NCBI GenBank assembly: GCA_025504975.1
Contig: JANUWI010000006.1
Location: forward strand, 1,488,001 to 1,552,000
DNA from: Plenodomus lindquistii
Taxonomy: Eukaryota; Ascomycota; Dothideomycetes; Pleosporales; Leptosphaeriaceae
Direction: 5' to 3'
Length of the DNA: 64,000 nucleotides
This document shows positions 21,403 to 31,935 of the stretch, piece by piece; the first letter of the stretch is position 1, and each line of letters begins with the position of its first letter. The translations under genes were made by a program, and so were the position numbers. Below the pieces are notes generated by a model, which had not been told where the DNA came from, made no database searches, and was given only the letters and a program-made list of their open reading frames with translations.

Positions 21403-23815
21403 ATGTCAGAAGGTAAGTCTTGTCTCAAGATCAACGCGAACTCATTAAGCCGATTCCATCTTCAAGGAGCTACCTTTGGCTTGGTCGTTGTCACCTTGGT
21501 ACAATATCCTAATGTGAAACGCAGAGCCACCGACGCGTCGCCAATCACGCGCTAAAAGACCCCAGTCATATCGCCTCGATGACGAATACTCATTCCTGGA
21601 TGAAGACAACTCTGCGCCATCAGGCTCTCAAACGCCAGTGACACGTAGAAACGATGAAAGCGATGAGGATGACTTTATGCCTGACGCTGCCGAGGAAGAA
21701 CCAGAAGACGAGGATTTCAACGAAGACGATGTAGAAGAAGAGGAAGACGACGGCGAAGTAGAGGAAGAGGAAGACTCAGATGAGGAGTTTGGCGGTCCGC
21801 GAAGAGCATCAGCACGAGATATCAATTTCGATACGAATCGTGATCCACATCCGTATCTCACCAAGCACAAGAAGAAGCCTCCAGCTGATGTGCGATCACC
21901 AATCGCGTTCGCAAAAGGCAGCGGTGTTCGAGTCCAGGCCTCGGACAACCGACTTCGTACTAGGGGCGTTGCAGACTTTAGCAAGATCGGCGGGCAGGAG
22001 ATCCGCTTGAAGGACTTGTTTGGGCCAGAGAACGAGGCCCTCAAACCGATTCTCAACACCCGAGATCACTGGTATGAACAGGAGTCGCTACCGCTTCGGA
22101 CGCCTGATGGCTGCAGGCGAAGCTTCTTCGAGAGCCTTGAAGGCAGAGCGAAGGAAGAAAGCTCAATACGGACGTGGTATGAAACGACTGGCTGGAGCAC
22201 CTTCATTGAGAAGCAAAAGACTCAGGTCCTGACTGCGGAGGCGGGTCAAAAGTACATGGCAACTGGGGGACCGCCAGCTCTGAATGTCTTGTGGGGTTCA
22301 GCGCAGAGTCCGCGAGTCCGTACATTCGGCAAGGGGGACTGTGTCAGTGTCAATGAGGCTTTCGAGGATAGCACCGATAGACGAGGGTGGCTGTTCAATT
22401 TGGGTGCACGCATTCAAGATGCCCAGTGGGCTTCAAACGAAGAAGGCAAAACGCAATATCTAGCTGTCGCTGTCGAGCAGAAGCCAATGGAAGGGTGGCA
22501 GCCAGGACCGCTAGAGCAACCCAAGGCTCCTGCGTTCTCAGCCAGCCAGCCTTATCCATCGTCTGTTCAGATCTGGGCATTTGAGATGACTGGTGATGAT
22601 GAGGAAGACACTCCCAGACAACCACGACTGGAACAGGTCATTTGCACAGACTGGGGAGCTCCGAAACAGCTCAGATGGAATCCAATACAAGCCACCAATA
22701 ACTCCGAGAGTTCGAATGAAGAAGGCAATGAGCATATTGGATTCCTTGCGGGTATCTGGTCAGATGGCCACGTCAGAATCCTAGACGTCAAACGACCCCT
22801 ACCTGAAGACCAGGAAGATGGACCGGCGTATGTGCACTACGCATCCACGGCATTCGATGTATCGATTCCCGACACTGTTCCATCCTGTCTCCACTGGCTG
22901 TCTGCATCATCTCTTGCGGTCGCAACTGCAGCAGGCACCGTAGCAATCTGGAATCTGACTCGACCAGGCACATTCACAAAGAACGCCAAGCCATGGTTCT
23001 ACCGACAACTCGCAGACACATACATTGTCACCATGTCGTCTGGTTGGCCATCTCAACCTCATCTCCTCTCGATAAGCGTAGCCGACGGATTCGCAAGGCT
23101 ACTCGATCTTCGCAGCCCGACAGCCGACACCACAGCGTCAATACGCGGTCGCACGCTGTGTATTTCGCAAGCTTGGCACGAGCAGACACAGACCTTTGTC
23201 ATGCCGGATGAACATTACATTCTCAAGCATAATGCCATTCGTCGGTACTATCATAACTTGTACAGCATGCGCCTGGAAAGTAGCATCACGCGCGTGGCGA
23301 CTAGTCCCGTACATCCGACATTGCTCGTCGCTGGCGCAGAGGGGAATGTAGAAGCCAGTGTCCCAATCGGTAGGATTACAAACTACAAAGTTATTCCATG
23401 GCAGCAGAAGTGGTTCATGCATGAATGGAGACGACCAGTTGACGAACTGGTAGTCAAGGTCCCAGATACGGAGGATGCCGAAATGCCCGACGCTGAAGCA
23501 GAGGAAACACCGAACACGCCTGCTTCTGAAGGAAGTAGAACTGCCAGTACTGCGCCGAAGAAGATACCACGGGAGATCTTGTCACAGCCGTTAGTCCGCA
23601 TCACCGAAGGCTACAAAGCCGTTCAGCCTGGTATCCAGCACTCTGTCATGTCCAAAAAGCCCAACAATCCCGAGACGAACAAAGGCATTACCATTTACGA
23701 GGCAAATTCCGCGGTAACGGCGCTGGCATGGAACCCGAACCTCAAGTATGGGACTTGGGCAGTTGCTGGCATGGCTGATGGATTGATGCGCGTTGAGGAT
23801 ATTGGTGTTGAGTAA
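21403..23815 (+). CDS. TFC6: WD40 protein, probable TFIIIC subunit Tfc6
   Basis: A 10-nt first exon (21403-21412, ATGTCAGAAG) joins 21525-23815 over a 112-nt intron (GTAAGT...GCAG). The product is 766 aa. The N-terminus has a basic patch (TRRQSRAKRPQSYR), then a long Glu/Asp tract (about residues 55-100). From ~230 onward it shows beta-propeller-like blocks ending in hydrophobic-W or D patterns (VQIWAFEM, GIWSDGHVRILDVKRP, AVATAAGTVAIWNLTRPG, SVADGFARLLDLRSP, VAGAEGNVEAS, WAVAGMADGLMRVEDIG). Acidic N-terminus plus degenerate WD40 is the architecture of fungal TFIIIC subunit Tfc6/Sfc6, which helps recruit TFIIIB to RNA polymerase III genes. I assign it by architecture and overall look; another WD40 family remains possible. 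Confidence 0.65.
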
Positions 23816-24184
23816 TGTGCTCACGATGTTGACTGGACTTGTACCAGGACAGCGCAGGTGGACTTTTCATTCTTCAGTACGCAACGTGGTAATCTCTTGT
23901 TCGAACCTCTACACGTTGAATGCAGTGCCAAAAGCAACACTTCGAGCCACAAGGCTACTGTTCGCATGATTAAAGACCAGCTAACTATCATACATGACAA
24001 TGACAATGTTAACCACGTCACACCACCCCTTGCTCTTACAATTACCACGTCTCAATGCTCCATATGCTAGACAATTCAACACTCATACTCATTACCCTAT
24101 ACCTCCCTATACCATCCTCACAGTAATCACCAACCACCCCCTCTCATCCAAAACCGTAAACAACAGCTTCACTGAGAGCCTAAG
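23816..24184. other. Intergenic region
   Basis: The 3' flank of the WD40 gene. No coding or structural signal is recognised before the SET-domain relic begins. Confidence 0.4.
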
Positions 24185-24711
24185 ATGAGTCTGGAGTGGG
24201 ATAACGCTAATCTTGAATTGAGGTGTGTGAACGATATACTACTTGTGAGTCCTTTTCCGCAGACGAAGGTTCCAGGGGATGAAGTGCGTGGTTACTATGT
24301 TGGGTAGCGGAGCTGAAGCCTAGCGGTGTGGTGGATGGGGTGTATGGTCATGGTTTTAAGACTGATACGCCGGATCTTGTTCTGGATCGGAGGTTTGAAG
24401 GAGGACGGGCTGTCGGGAAGGGCAGGGATGGGGATGATAAGATGGTGCTCAAGGCGCTTAGGGGCGATGATTAATTTCGTTTTGATATTGACGTTGATGC
24501 AGAGAGTATCGGTGGCTGGTCTAGATTTGTTAATCATAGCATAGGTGTAATCCAAATGCGGCGATTAAAATAAGGCCAGTTGGAAATACGGCGAGGGTTG
24601 CGGTGGAACTCTCGAGGGATGTTGAGGTCGGTGATTAGATCACAGTGCATTGTGGGAAGGGGTATTGAGATAAAGGATCGTACTTTTGTACCTATGGAGA
24701 GCTTAGGTGTG
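24185..24711 (+). pseudogene. Decayed SET-domain methyltransferase gene
   Basis: Three successive frames rebuild the order of a SET domain. Segment 1 (24185-24304) has DNANLELR and ends at KVPGDEVRGYYVG. Segment 2 (from 24310) starts ELKPSG and reads on through FDIDVDAESIGGWSRFVNHS. Segment 3 (from 24546) reads CNPNAAIKIRPVGNTARVAV, then LSRDVEVGD and ITVHCGKGY. RFVNHS-C-NPNA and the GD-x-IT...GKGY block are diagnostic for SET lysine methyltransferases. The breaks are five extra bases at 24305-24309 (creating TAG), TAA at 24472, five extra bases at 24541-24545, TAG at 24636 where Glu is expected, and TGA at 24666 where the family has Trp. With four stops and two frame changes it cannot encode the enzyme. 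Confidence 0.75.
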
Positions 24712-24840
24712 AGTACAGTATTCAGAGAAAGGGAGGACAGTAAGTTTTGTAAAGGGAAAAAGGTATTTTACTCGATAGTACATAATATTTACCACTATCA
24801 GACTCGTGCCATTTTGATAGGGTGAATGCTTTTGTGTTCG

Positions 24841-26548
24841 TCACACGGCTGTCAACTTGCACATCAAGGGTTTCTTCTCCCAGAGGATAAATGTACGTTG
24901 GTCGCTCCAGTCTTTGCTCTCGGGACAAAGCTCGAGATCGAAGTTATACAGCACCTTGGCGATGAGAAGTCGCATCTCGTGATACGCCATGCTAATTACG
25001 GTTAGTAGACCGCTAGGTATCAGACGCATATCAACTTACTTCTTTCCAACGCAATCCCTCGTGCCGACGGAAAAAGGCTGAACCGCATGTCTTTGGTCAT
25101 CCTCGAATTGCTTGTCACCTAGCCACCTCTCCGGGATAAACTCCAATGGCCTCTTGAAGTTTCTTGGGTGCGTATACGTTGCGTGTTGGTACACACCAAC
25201 GCTCGTGCCTGGCGGAATGAACTGTCCAACAATTGTACTTCCGTCTTCTGGTACTACTCTCGGCATAACTAGTGGTACAGGCGGGTACACGCGTAGAGCC
25301 TCCTTGATGCATGCGTTCAAATACGGCAGTGTGGCGAGTCTTTCCATGGTCATGTCGCCATCATTGGGAAATGCGCCGCGGATCTCCTCTACAAGCTTTT
25401 GCATCGTCGGAGGTGTACTGAGGAGGTAGTAAGTCAATCCGCTGACCAATGTAGCGGTGGTTTCGGTCCCAGCAATCATGAACAGTGACGCGTTGGAATC
25501 CATCTCTGGCCTGCTCAAGCCTTTGCCTTCTTTCTGGCCCAATACAAGATCCCACAGATCGACGCCTTCAGACTCTCTGCCCTTTTCAAGACGTTTGGTG
25601 ACGCGATTAACGGAGTGCGAGAAATGAGTTAGGCGACGACGATTCATTTGCGGGACACTTGCTCGAAAGACTTTCCAAAACCACGTGTATTCGCTAAGGA
25701 TGTTCATGCGGGCGCTGATAAGGAGACTGGCAAATATTGTCTTTACCCATGGGTCATATTCTGCATTCTCGAGCATGTGTAAAGGTTCACCGAAGGTGAT
25801 GTCGCCCATGACATCGAAAGTAGTAAAATCTGTTGTTGGGGGTGTCAGCGACCAGAGTCACCTGAAAACAATGTAATACTCACTATACATCCTCACCATG
25901 TCGACTTTTCTCTCGGAGTCCGCCGTAAGTTCTTCTCTCAGCTTAGACACAAGGAGATCAGTGTACTTGAGGAATAGTGGTTCCTGTTGCTTGAGTGCTC
26001 GGTCTGAGAATGCAGGTGTGAAGATCTTGCGCATACGACCATGATTCTCTGGGCGCGCACTAATCAAGCTCTGGGCTCCATTTATGCTCGTGCCGTACTT
26101 GGCCCAATCCTTATCGGGCACGGTTCCTCGAGTGTTCTTGGTACCATGTCCATATATCTAGAAGCGCATCAGCGGCACATCAGACGTACAAAATAGCGAC
26201 CAAATTGCTGATGGGTTAGACCTTGACTTACATCTTTCCAGGCATCTGGATGAGTGAAGCTAAGCTGGTTGGGGCCGATCCTCACGATGTGTCCATACTT
26301 GGCATGCATTTCCCGGACGAGAGGGTCACGAGTACCTCTCCATGTTGCTATGTGCCCTGGAATGCGTGATGCAGCGCAGAGTCTAGGTCCTGGAAAGTCC
26401 TTGAGGGGATGGAAGTAGAGCCTATATAGAGCGTTGACAGCTACGTAGGCGATGACCTGCATATGTCAGTGTTCTGATATAAGATGCACATGTTCGGAGA
26501 CGCTACCGTGGCAAGGCCATAGACGAATGTCTGTGAGATGAAGCCCAT
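24841..26548 (-). CDS. Cytochrome P450, CYP65-like (isotrichodermin C-15 hydroxylase type)
   Basis: Five exons (26507-26548, 26232-26456, 25884-26157, 25040-25829, 24841-24991) with introns of 50, 74, 54 and 48 nt give 493 aa. The short N-terminal membrane anchor is followed by a proline hinge (FHPLKDFPGPRL). Other landmarks are the I-helix oxygen-binding motif AGTETTAT, the K-helix ExxR (KEALR), PERW, and the heme loop FSVGTRDCVGKN with the axial Cys at ~440. The last intron splits the Asn codon of that loop, then NMAYHEMRLLIAKVLYNFDLEL follows. The pattern matches fungal P450s annotated as isotrichodermin C-15 hydroxylase-like, ER-bound monooxygenases of secondary metabolism or detoxification. 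No synthase gene is adjacent, so the substrate is unknown. All catalytic motifs are intact. Confidence 0.9.
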
Positions 26549-27156
26549 GGTGGTGGTGTAAGACGTAGTCCTTCCAGATGTCGCGAGTTCGTCGAAGTGA
26601 TATGATAACGATAGGTGTCCGTCGTAGGGAGGCCGCTCGCTTATATGTGTTTGATACGTCGGCTTAGCGCGTGAGTGCATACAAGGTTGCTAGATATACT
26701 TTGAATAGTCTAGCCAAGATGACATGACAGTGCGAGACACAATACATGCGGGGTATCTATAGTGTGCAACCAAGGGAACCTTGGTCCTGCCACGAACTGC
26801 CGTCGCGACACCTTGCTGGGGCCTAATTGGATTGGTGCACGGAGGTTGTACATCCGGAGGATGATCTTTACAAGGGCTCCGATCCTGGTCCTGTTTCGAA
26901 GCAAGTTGCGGCGCAGGGCACCATAGCGAACCTGATGTGCAGGAACTCATGGGAGAGAGAAAAACTCTTGTTGTTTAATTGAAACCATAGGTATTGAGTG
27001 CAGGTCAGGTCATAGTGGTGTTGTCGGCGCTGATTGGACAATTTAACCCAATGACGTTAGCGCCATGTTATTGTGACTTCGCGTTGGAGGCGTATCGCAA
27101 CTGTCGTCCAAGAGCAGTCGACCTCTCCTCGCCTGCAAACACTTATACCCCCCACA
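26549..27156. promoter_or_regulatory. Divergent promoter, P450 / MGM101
   Basis: A 608-bp gap between divergent starts. I see no recognisable gene, and no specific element is convincing by eye. Confidence 0.35.
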
Positions 27157-28237
27157 ATGGCTTCTATACCTGCCCGTAGAGGCGTCTCTGCCCTGCTGAC
27201 CACAGCATCATCTTCCTCCAGAGCCACGCCACTCGCATACCGGTTACAACACCGCAACTTCTCCACCACTCGCCGCTGCGCCGCATACGCGACCGCGTCC
27301 AAGACCGCCACCGCAACGACATCAACAGCAGCGAAGCCTGCCACTAGGACAACCACCACGTCTTCTTATGCGAAGCCTGCAGCCACGACTTCTAGCACCA
27401 CGGCTGCAAAGCCAGCGACTACTGCATCTACCGCCACTTCGAGTACAACCGTTGCAAAGCCTGCCGCCTCAACCACGACATCTAGTACTGCAGCAGCCCC
27501 ACGCACAGTCGTCCCATCCTTCCCCGCCAAAGAACCCCCCGTCCCTACTAGTCGCACCTCCACCGTCGAGTCTCTCGCCCACGGCCAACGGTCCCTCACA
27601 GCAGGCCTGTCTGATGCCCCCGCTGAGATTGAAGGCGTCCCCGCAATAGACTGGACGCGCTCGTACCACGGCCTAGGCTCGATATCCTTCACACCTGAGC
27701 AGACTGAGACGCTGCTTGCGCCCACTGTGCAAGACGATGTCGAAGTAAAGCCAGATGGGATTCTTTACCTACCTGAGATCAAGTATCGACGGATATTAAA
27801 CAAGGCGTTTGGACCTGGAGGATGGGGTCTGGCGCCGAGAGGCGAGAGTATCGTGACGAGCAAGCTGGTGACGAGGGAGTATGGGTTGATTGTACAGGGA
27901 CGGTAAGTTTACCTTCCTCATCATGTGTCTGTCCATCCGTGCCGTGTACTGATCTAACACGAACAGACTTGTCTCCATCGCCCGTGGCGAACAACAATAC
28001 TTCGATCCAGATGGCATTCCTACTGCGACCGAGGGCTGCAAGTCCAACGCCCTCATGCGCTGCTGCAAGGACCTGGGCATTGCGAGTGAACTCTGGGACC
28101 CTCGCTTCATACGGGAGTTTTCGTCTAAGATGACAAGGGAGGTGTGGGTCGAGCACGCGAGCACGAAGAAGAAGAGGAAGATTGTGCTGAGGAAAGATGA
28201 TAGCGCAAAGTACCCGTACAAAGAGGTGAGGATGTAG
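27157..28237 (+). CDS. MGM101: Mitochondrial genome maintenance protein Mgm101
   Basis: Mgm101 is a mitochondrial nucleoid single-strand-annealing protein needed to keep and repair mtDNA. Exons 27157-27902 and 27967-28237 flank a 64-nt intron (GTAAGT...CTAAC...ACAG), giving 338 aa. Residues 1-~45 form an Arg/Ser/Ala-rich mitochondrial presequence with FSTTRR near its end. Residues ~46-120 are a Ser/Thr/Ala linker of imperfect AKPAxTTSST-like units. The conserved core starts near 155 and includes AIDWTRSYHGLGS, PDGILYLPEIKYRRILNKAF, PGGWGLAPRGES, VTREYGLIVQGRLVSIARGEQ (split by the intron), SNALMRCCKDLGIASELWDP and the basic C-terminal VWVEH end. The core is complete; the linker is longer and simpler than needed and is likely fast-evolving. 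Confidence 0.93.
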
Positions 28238-28467
28238 ATATGTGGTCTGTGGAGGCTATATAGACATAGTGTAACATATGACGAACGCAATAACGACATA
28301 CAAAGATACTGAATAGGATGAGTACAGGATTCATCAAGTCGTGTCGTGTATTGTATAACGCCGTGCCTACACAGGCCCTGCGCAAGGAGACCATCCAGTC
28401 TCATACCTCATATATACCGATATAATGTATCATACAATCACACACTTTGGCCCCTCCATGGATTGTC

Positions 28468-29715
28468 CTATCTATCCCCGAGATCAAACCCACTCGCCTT
28501 CGCCCTCGCCCTCGATCTACTCTGCCCAGGCTCCTTGCCATATGCCAAATCATCCTCCTCCTGCTGCTGCTTCTGCTGCCAATTCCACGGCATCCACCCA
28601 CTGCTGGTCCGGCGGCCCAGCGCAGGCGGTGTAAGTGGGTAAGGCGGCCTATCAGATCCAGACTGTGAGCTCAGCTCATCGCGCTCAATGCGATCGAATT
28701 CCGCCTCGCTCCTGTTACGCGAGAGATTGCCGCCGAGACTGGTGCTACTGCTGTTATCGTGGTACTGGCCACCTGCAGCCTGCTTCCCGCGGATATTCTC
28801 CTGCTCGCGGTCGAAAGCCTGGAGCAGGGTCTCCAGACGCTGGCGTTGACTTGTGACGTAGTTGAGGCGGTCGTCGTTGTTGCGGATGTTGTCTGGTACT
28901 AGGTTGCCCGCTGCACGACTCAGATCCGATGCCTGTGCGTCTCTTGTGCCTGTTGTTGTCCCCGCGCCAGCACCGTATAATGCACTTGCCCCGCTCAACG
29001 CTTGGTTCACCAATCCGTATAAGTCATTGCTTCCACGTGCACTGGGCATCTGGAATCTGCCCATGAGGTTCTGCGCATATGTTTGCCCCACTGGCCGCGG
29101 GCTCTCGGGCTTGCGTGCCGCGAAACCAAGCACATTGACCTTCACCCATTCAATGCCCATCTCCACATACTGCATGCCCGCCTTCTTGGCCGAGTCATGG
29201 CTCTGCGTTATGAAGTCGTCGATCTCGCGCTCGTGGTGGTATAGGAATGGCTCGAGGTATTCCTGGTAGAGAAAGGTGGCGCCTTGGGACCCGGGCAGGA
29301 TCAGGTAGAGGTGTGCGAAGAAGCGCAGCCAGGAGTAGAAGGGGATCCAGGTTAGGATGAAGGAGAAGGTGTTTTCGACGACAGTGATGAGCGAGAGGAT
29401 CACGAAGTAGATGAGCCAGGGGGCGAGGAGGGCGGGGTCGGAGGTGTGGAGGGCTTTGTAGGAGGCGAAGACGGGGAAGAGGATGGTTGCTGCGATGCTG
29501 TGTTGGAGAGGTTAGTTTGACGTGCACGGTGAAGTGTGGACAGTACACGAAGGTGTATTGGATATAGAGAAAGAGTTCTGGGAGAAGCACACGACCAAGT
29601 AGCTAGAGGTGAGGCTCTGGACCCAAGAGATGACGATAGCGATAGCCTAGCTTCTACATTCCACAAACTGCGGGGGAGGCACTTACGTTAAACCATCCGC
29701 AATAAAGCCGAACAT
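28468..29715 (-). CDS. REEP/TB2-DP1-HVA22 (Yop1-like) ER-shaping protein
   Basis: Exon 1 (29687-29715) encodes MFGFIADGL and the main exon (28468-29497) begins IAATILFPVFASYKALHTSDP, with LAPWLIYFVILSLITVVEN, LTWIPFYSWLRFFAHLYLILP and GSQGATFLYQEYLEPFL. These are the hairpin membrane segments and signature of REEP/Yop1 proteins that curve tubular ER. Residues after ~140 form a long disordered Gln/Ser/Arg tail absent from yeast Yop1. The first intron is 189 nt if spliced directly (352 aa). Inside it a 54-nt segment (29549-29602) has TCTAG before it and GTGTAC after it and would be in frame, so a cassette exon is possible. I favour direct splicing because it makes the canonical N-terminus. Confidence 0.85.
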
Positions 29716-30408
29716 CTTGGGCTACTCTTCGATAATCAGATTGTGAGAGGAGGCTTGGTACGAAGTGTTAGGCTAAAAAGAGTGAAAACTAGGTTGGACA
29801 GAGTGCAGAGCTCTGGTGAGGCTCGGAAGGACGGCGGGGGTGTGGAGTAAGCTTCAGCTTCAGCCTCTGATGATGCAGCGCATGCGTCCGTCGCCGCCGC
29901 GCGGGACCCGCTTTCTTTGTCTGGGATCCTCGTGCACTATCGACGCTGACCTAACTGTACACTGCTGCGTCCCCATGCAGCCGTGTGAGGTCTGAATGTC
30001 TTAGAATGATAACGAGACGGACGTCTGAGTGCAATGAGGGTGGAGTATCTGAAGTGCAAAACTTGAATGACGTCAGTGAGCAATGTCGACTGATGAGAGA
30101 GAATAATGAGGAATTTACATTATCGGTGTAAAGAATACAGAACACCAAATGCTGGATTGATCACAAGAGCACATAGTCCAAAGTTTGCCCGTGAGCAATC
30201 TGGGTCGGCCAAGAACCACCCGTGCACTAGCTCCTGAACCCTTGCCTGACCAAACGTAGACGCACATCACCACTCGCTCATGTCATGTACATTCTCTACC
30301 GATCCTGAAAGGAATCTGAATTCAAAACGATGTATTTTTCCATTCCTCACCGGCCACAAAAGACGTTTCCACAACATGGGGTGTCGCGTCGTGACTGATC
30401 AGGTCACG
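29716..30408. other. Intergenic region
   Basis: The 5' flank of the REEP gene (short GC-rich stretch near 29880-29930) and the downstream flank of the small membrane-protein gene. No further features seen. Confidence 0.4.
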
Positions 30409-30727
30409 TCAACGCGCTAGCAACCCAATCAGCGCTTGCTCTATCAAATACTATGCGTTGACTTACTGTGAGCCCGGTCTGGCAGAACTATATCCACGTG
30501 CACATCAGGTACAGTGCGTCGTTGGATCTCCGCGATTGTGGCAGCCTCGACGTCTGCCATGATTCACTCAGCCGCTGTCTGTGAACAAGACTCGACAACA
30601 TACCTTCTTCGGATGATGGCTTTGTTTGTCGACGTTTGAGGTAGCGGCGAAGAAAAAGGATGAACGGTACGGAAGTGACCATAAGTGTTATAAAGGCAAT
30701 GACAGCTTCAACAGACCAAGAACCCAT
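30409..30727 (-). CDS. 72-residue single-pass membrane protein, unknown
   Basis: Three exons (30604-30727, 30467-30553, 30409-30416) and two introns of exactly 50 nt (GTATGT...GAGTGAATCATGGCAG; GTAAGT...CTGATTGGGTTGCTAG) give 72 aa. The final exon is 8 nt. Residues ~7-27 (EAVIAFITLMVTSVPFILFL) form one membrane helix followed by a basic stretch (RRYLKRRQTKP), so the N-terminus probably faces out or into the lumen. The soluble tail reads SSEEDVEAATIAEIQRR and ends in TR. If the second intron is not removed the protein ends KSTHSI instead. I do not recognise it, but two good introns and continuous phase argue for a real gene. Confidence 0.6.
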
Positions 30728-31935
30728 CGTAGGAGAGTATCGTTATGTGTCCATGAAATTCCAAAACTTATGAGACTGGTTGAAGTTGCTCCTCGAGCGC
30801 GAATAGCCCATCATATTCATATTTCTTCAGGTTCTGTTTATCAATGAGAAGCACCGCAACATCTTCCAGGTTCTGTTTCTTAGAAGCAACACAAAAGTTT
30901 TCAGGTTCTGCTTATTGGCTGACTTCTGAAGTTCTTTGGACGGTCAGGCACGGTATGCACGTAGTGATTCTGGACACTCGATTTACGGTTCTGTTTTCCT
31001 GGTGGTGGCTGTGTTCCAGGTTTTGCTTCATTGGCTACGAGCAGGGGACCCATGTACTACTGCTGGCTTTGACGCATTCGTCGCAATTCAGGTTTTGTTC
31101 GGTTGGCTCCGCGAAGTTCGCAAAACGCGTTGCAATAGCGTGGAATAGAAGAGGCAGTGCCCACCTGATTACCACGTCACGAAGACACCGAATCTTGATC
31201 CGAACAGGGGGCCATCGGGATCAAGGCGGCTATGATACCATTTGACTTTTCAGTGTCGTAAAGTGATCGAGCCTTGACCATGGCCCGACAGCACCACTGC
31301 TCCCCCTTCCCTCCATCGACTGTTCACACTTTCTCAAGATCAACCTTTCCAGGTTGCACAGGTTCCAGCATCCGACGTCTTGAGATACAGCATACATCCA
31401 GGTTTTGCTTATTGGCCCAATGTTATTGGGATCGTCATGTTCGTCTCAATAATCAGCAAAGCCACAGCCTTATGCACGATCCAAGTCGCAGTTTAGCGTC
31501 AGGCCAATTACTGAGGTGGCATCTTCAATTCCGATTTTGCAAAGACTGCAGCTTCGAAGGATTCTGGTTTGGTTTCATTCGCTACGACGCCAGGCTGACA
31601 CGACATCCCGCGGATCAGTTCTGGTTCCACGAGATTGTGACTTTCGAGTTGTGGCACCCTCTGTTCCGGTTTTGCAAAGACTCCAGCTTCGTATGATTCC
31701 GGTTTTGTTCATTGGCTACGAAGCCAGGCTGACAAAACGTTGCGCGGACCGGTTTTGGTTCTACGAGACTGCCGCGCATGGATATGGCTTTTGGGTTGTG
31801 GCTCTGTTTTATTGGCCAGCCTGCAGCACTGGTGAACAGCCTTGGCGACCATAATCTGTCCATAAGTCCTGTGGAAGCCATGGGATACAATCTGTCCTTC
31901 CTGACCCTCGTGAACTACTCGTTTGGCCTATCGAG
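30728..31935. repeat. Degenerate ~35-nt minisatellite with larger duplicated unit
   Basis: Variants of CAGGTTTTGCTTCATTGG occur at about 30828, 30867, 30902, 30987, 31017, 31089, 31399, 31564, 31622, 31697 and 31748, many spaced 30-39 nt apart. A longer unit is duplicated: 31529-31655 and 31663-31804 align over ~130 bp (shared blocks TTTTGCAAAGACT, CAGCTTCG, GCTACGA, GCCAGGCTGAC, TTGTGGC). The motif appears in different reading frames, so the open frames here are unlikely to be protein-coding. It lies just upstream of the Clr5/ankyrin gene. Confidence 0.7.

Noticed and set aside
24841..26548. A secondary-metabolite gene cluster around the P450
   Set aside because: The neighbours are Mgm101, a SET relic and a Tfc6-like protein; there is no synthase, transporter or pathway regulator nearby.
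30828..31110. Roughly 35-nt spaced repeats resembling a CRISPR array
   Set aside because: The copies are degenerate, the spacing is irregular, the sequence between copies is not spacer-like, and the genome is clearly fungal.
30844..31696. Two open frames containing repeated RFCF(I/L) peptides that could be one repeat protein
   Set aside because: The DNA motif behind RFCF occurs in all frames across the interval, the two frames differ, and there is no start or splice context; the repetition is at DNA level.
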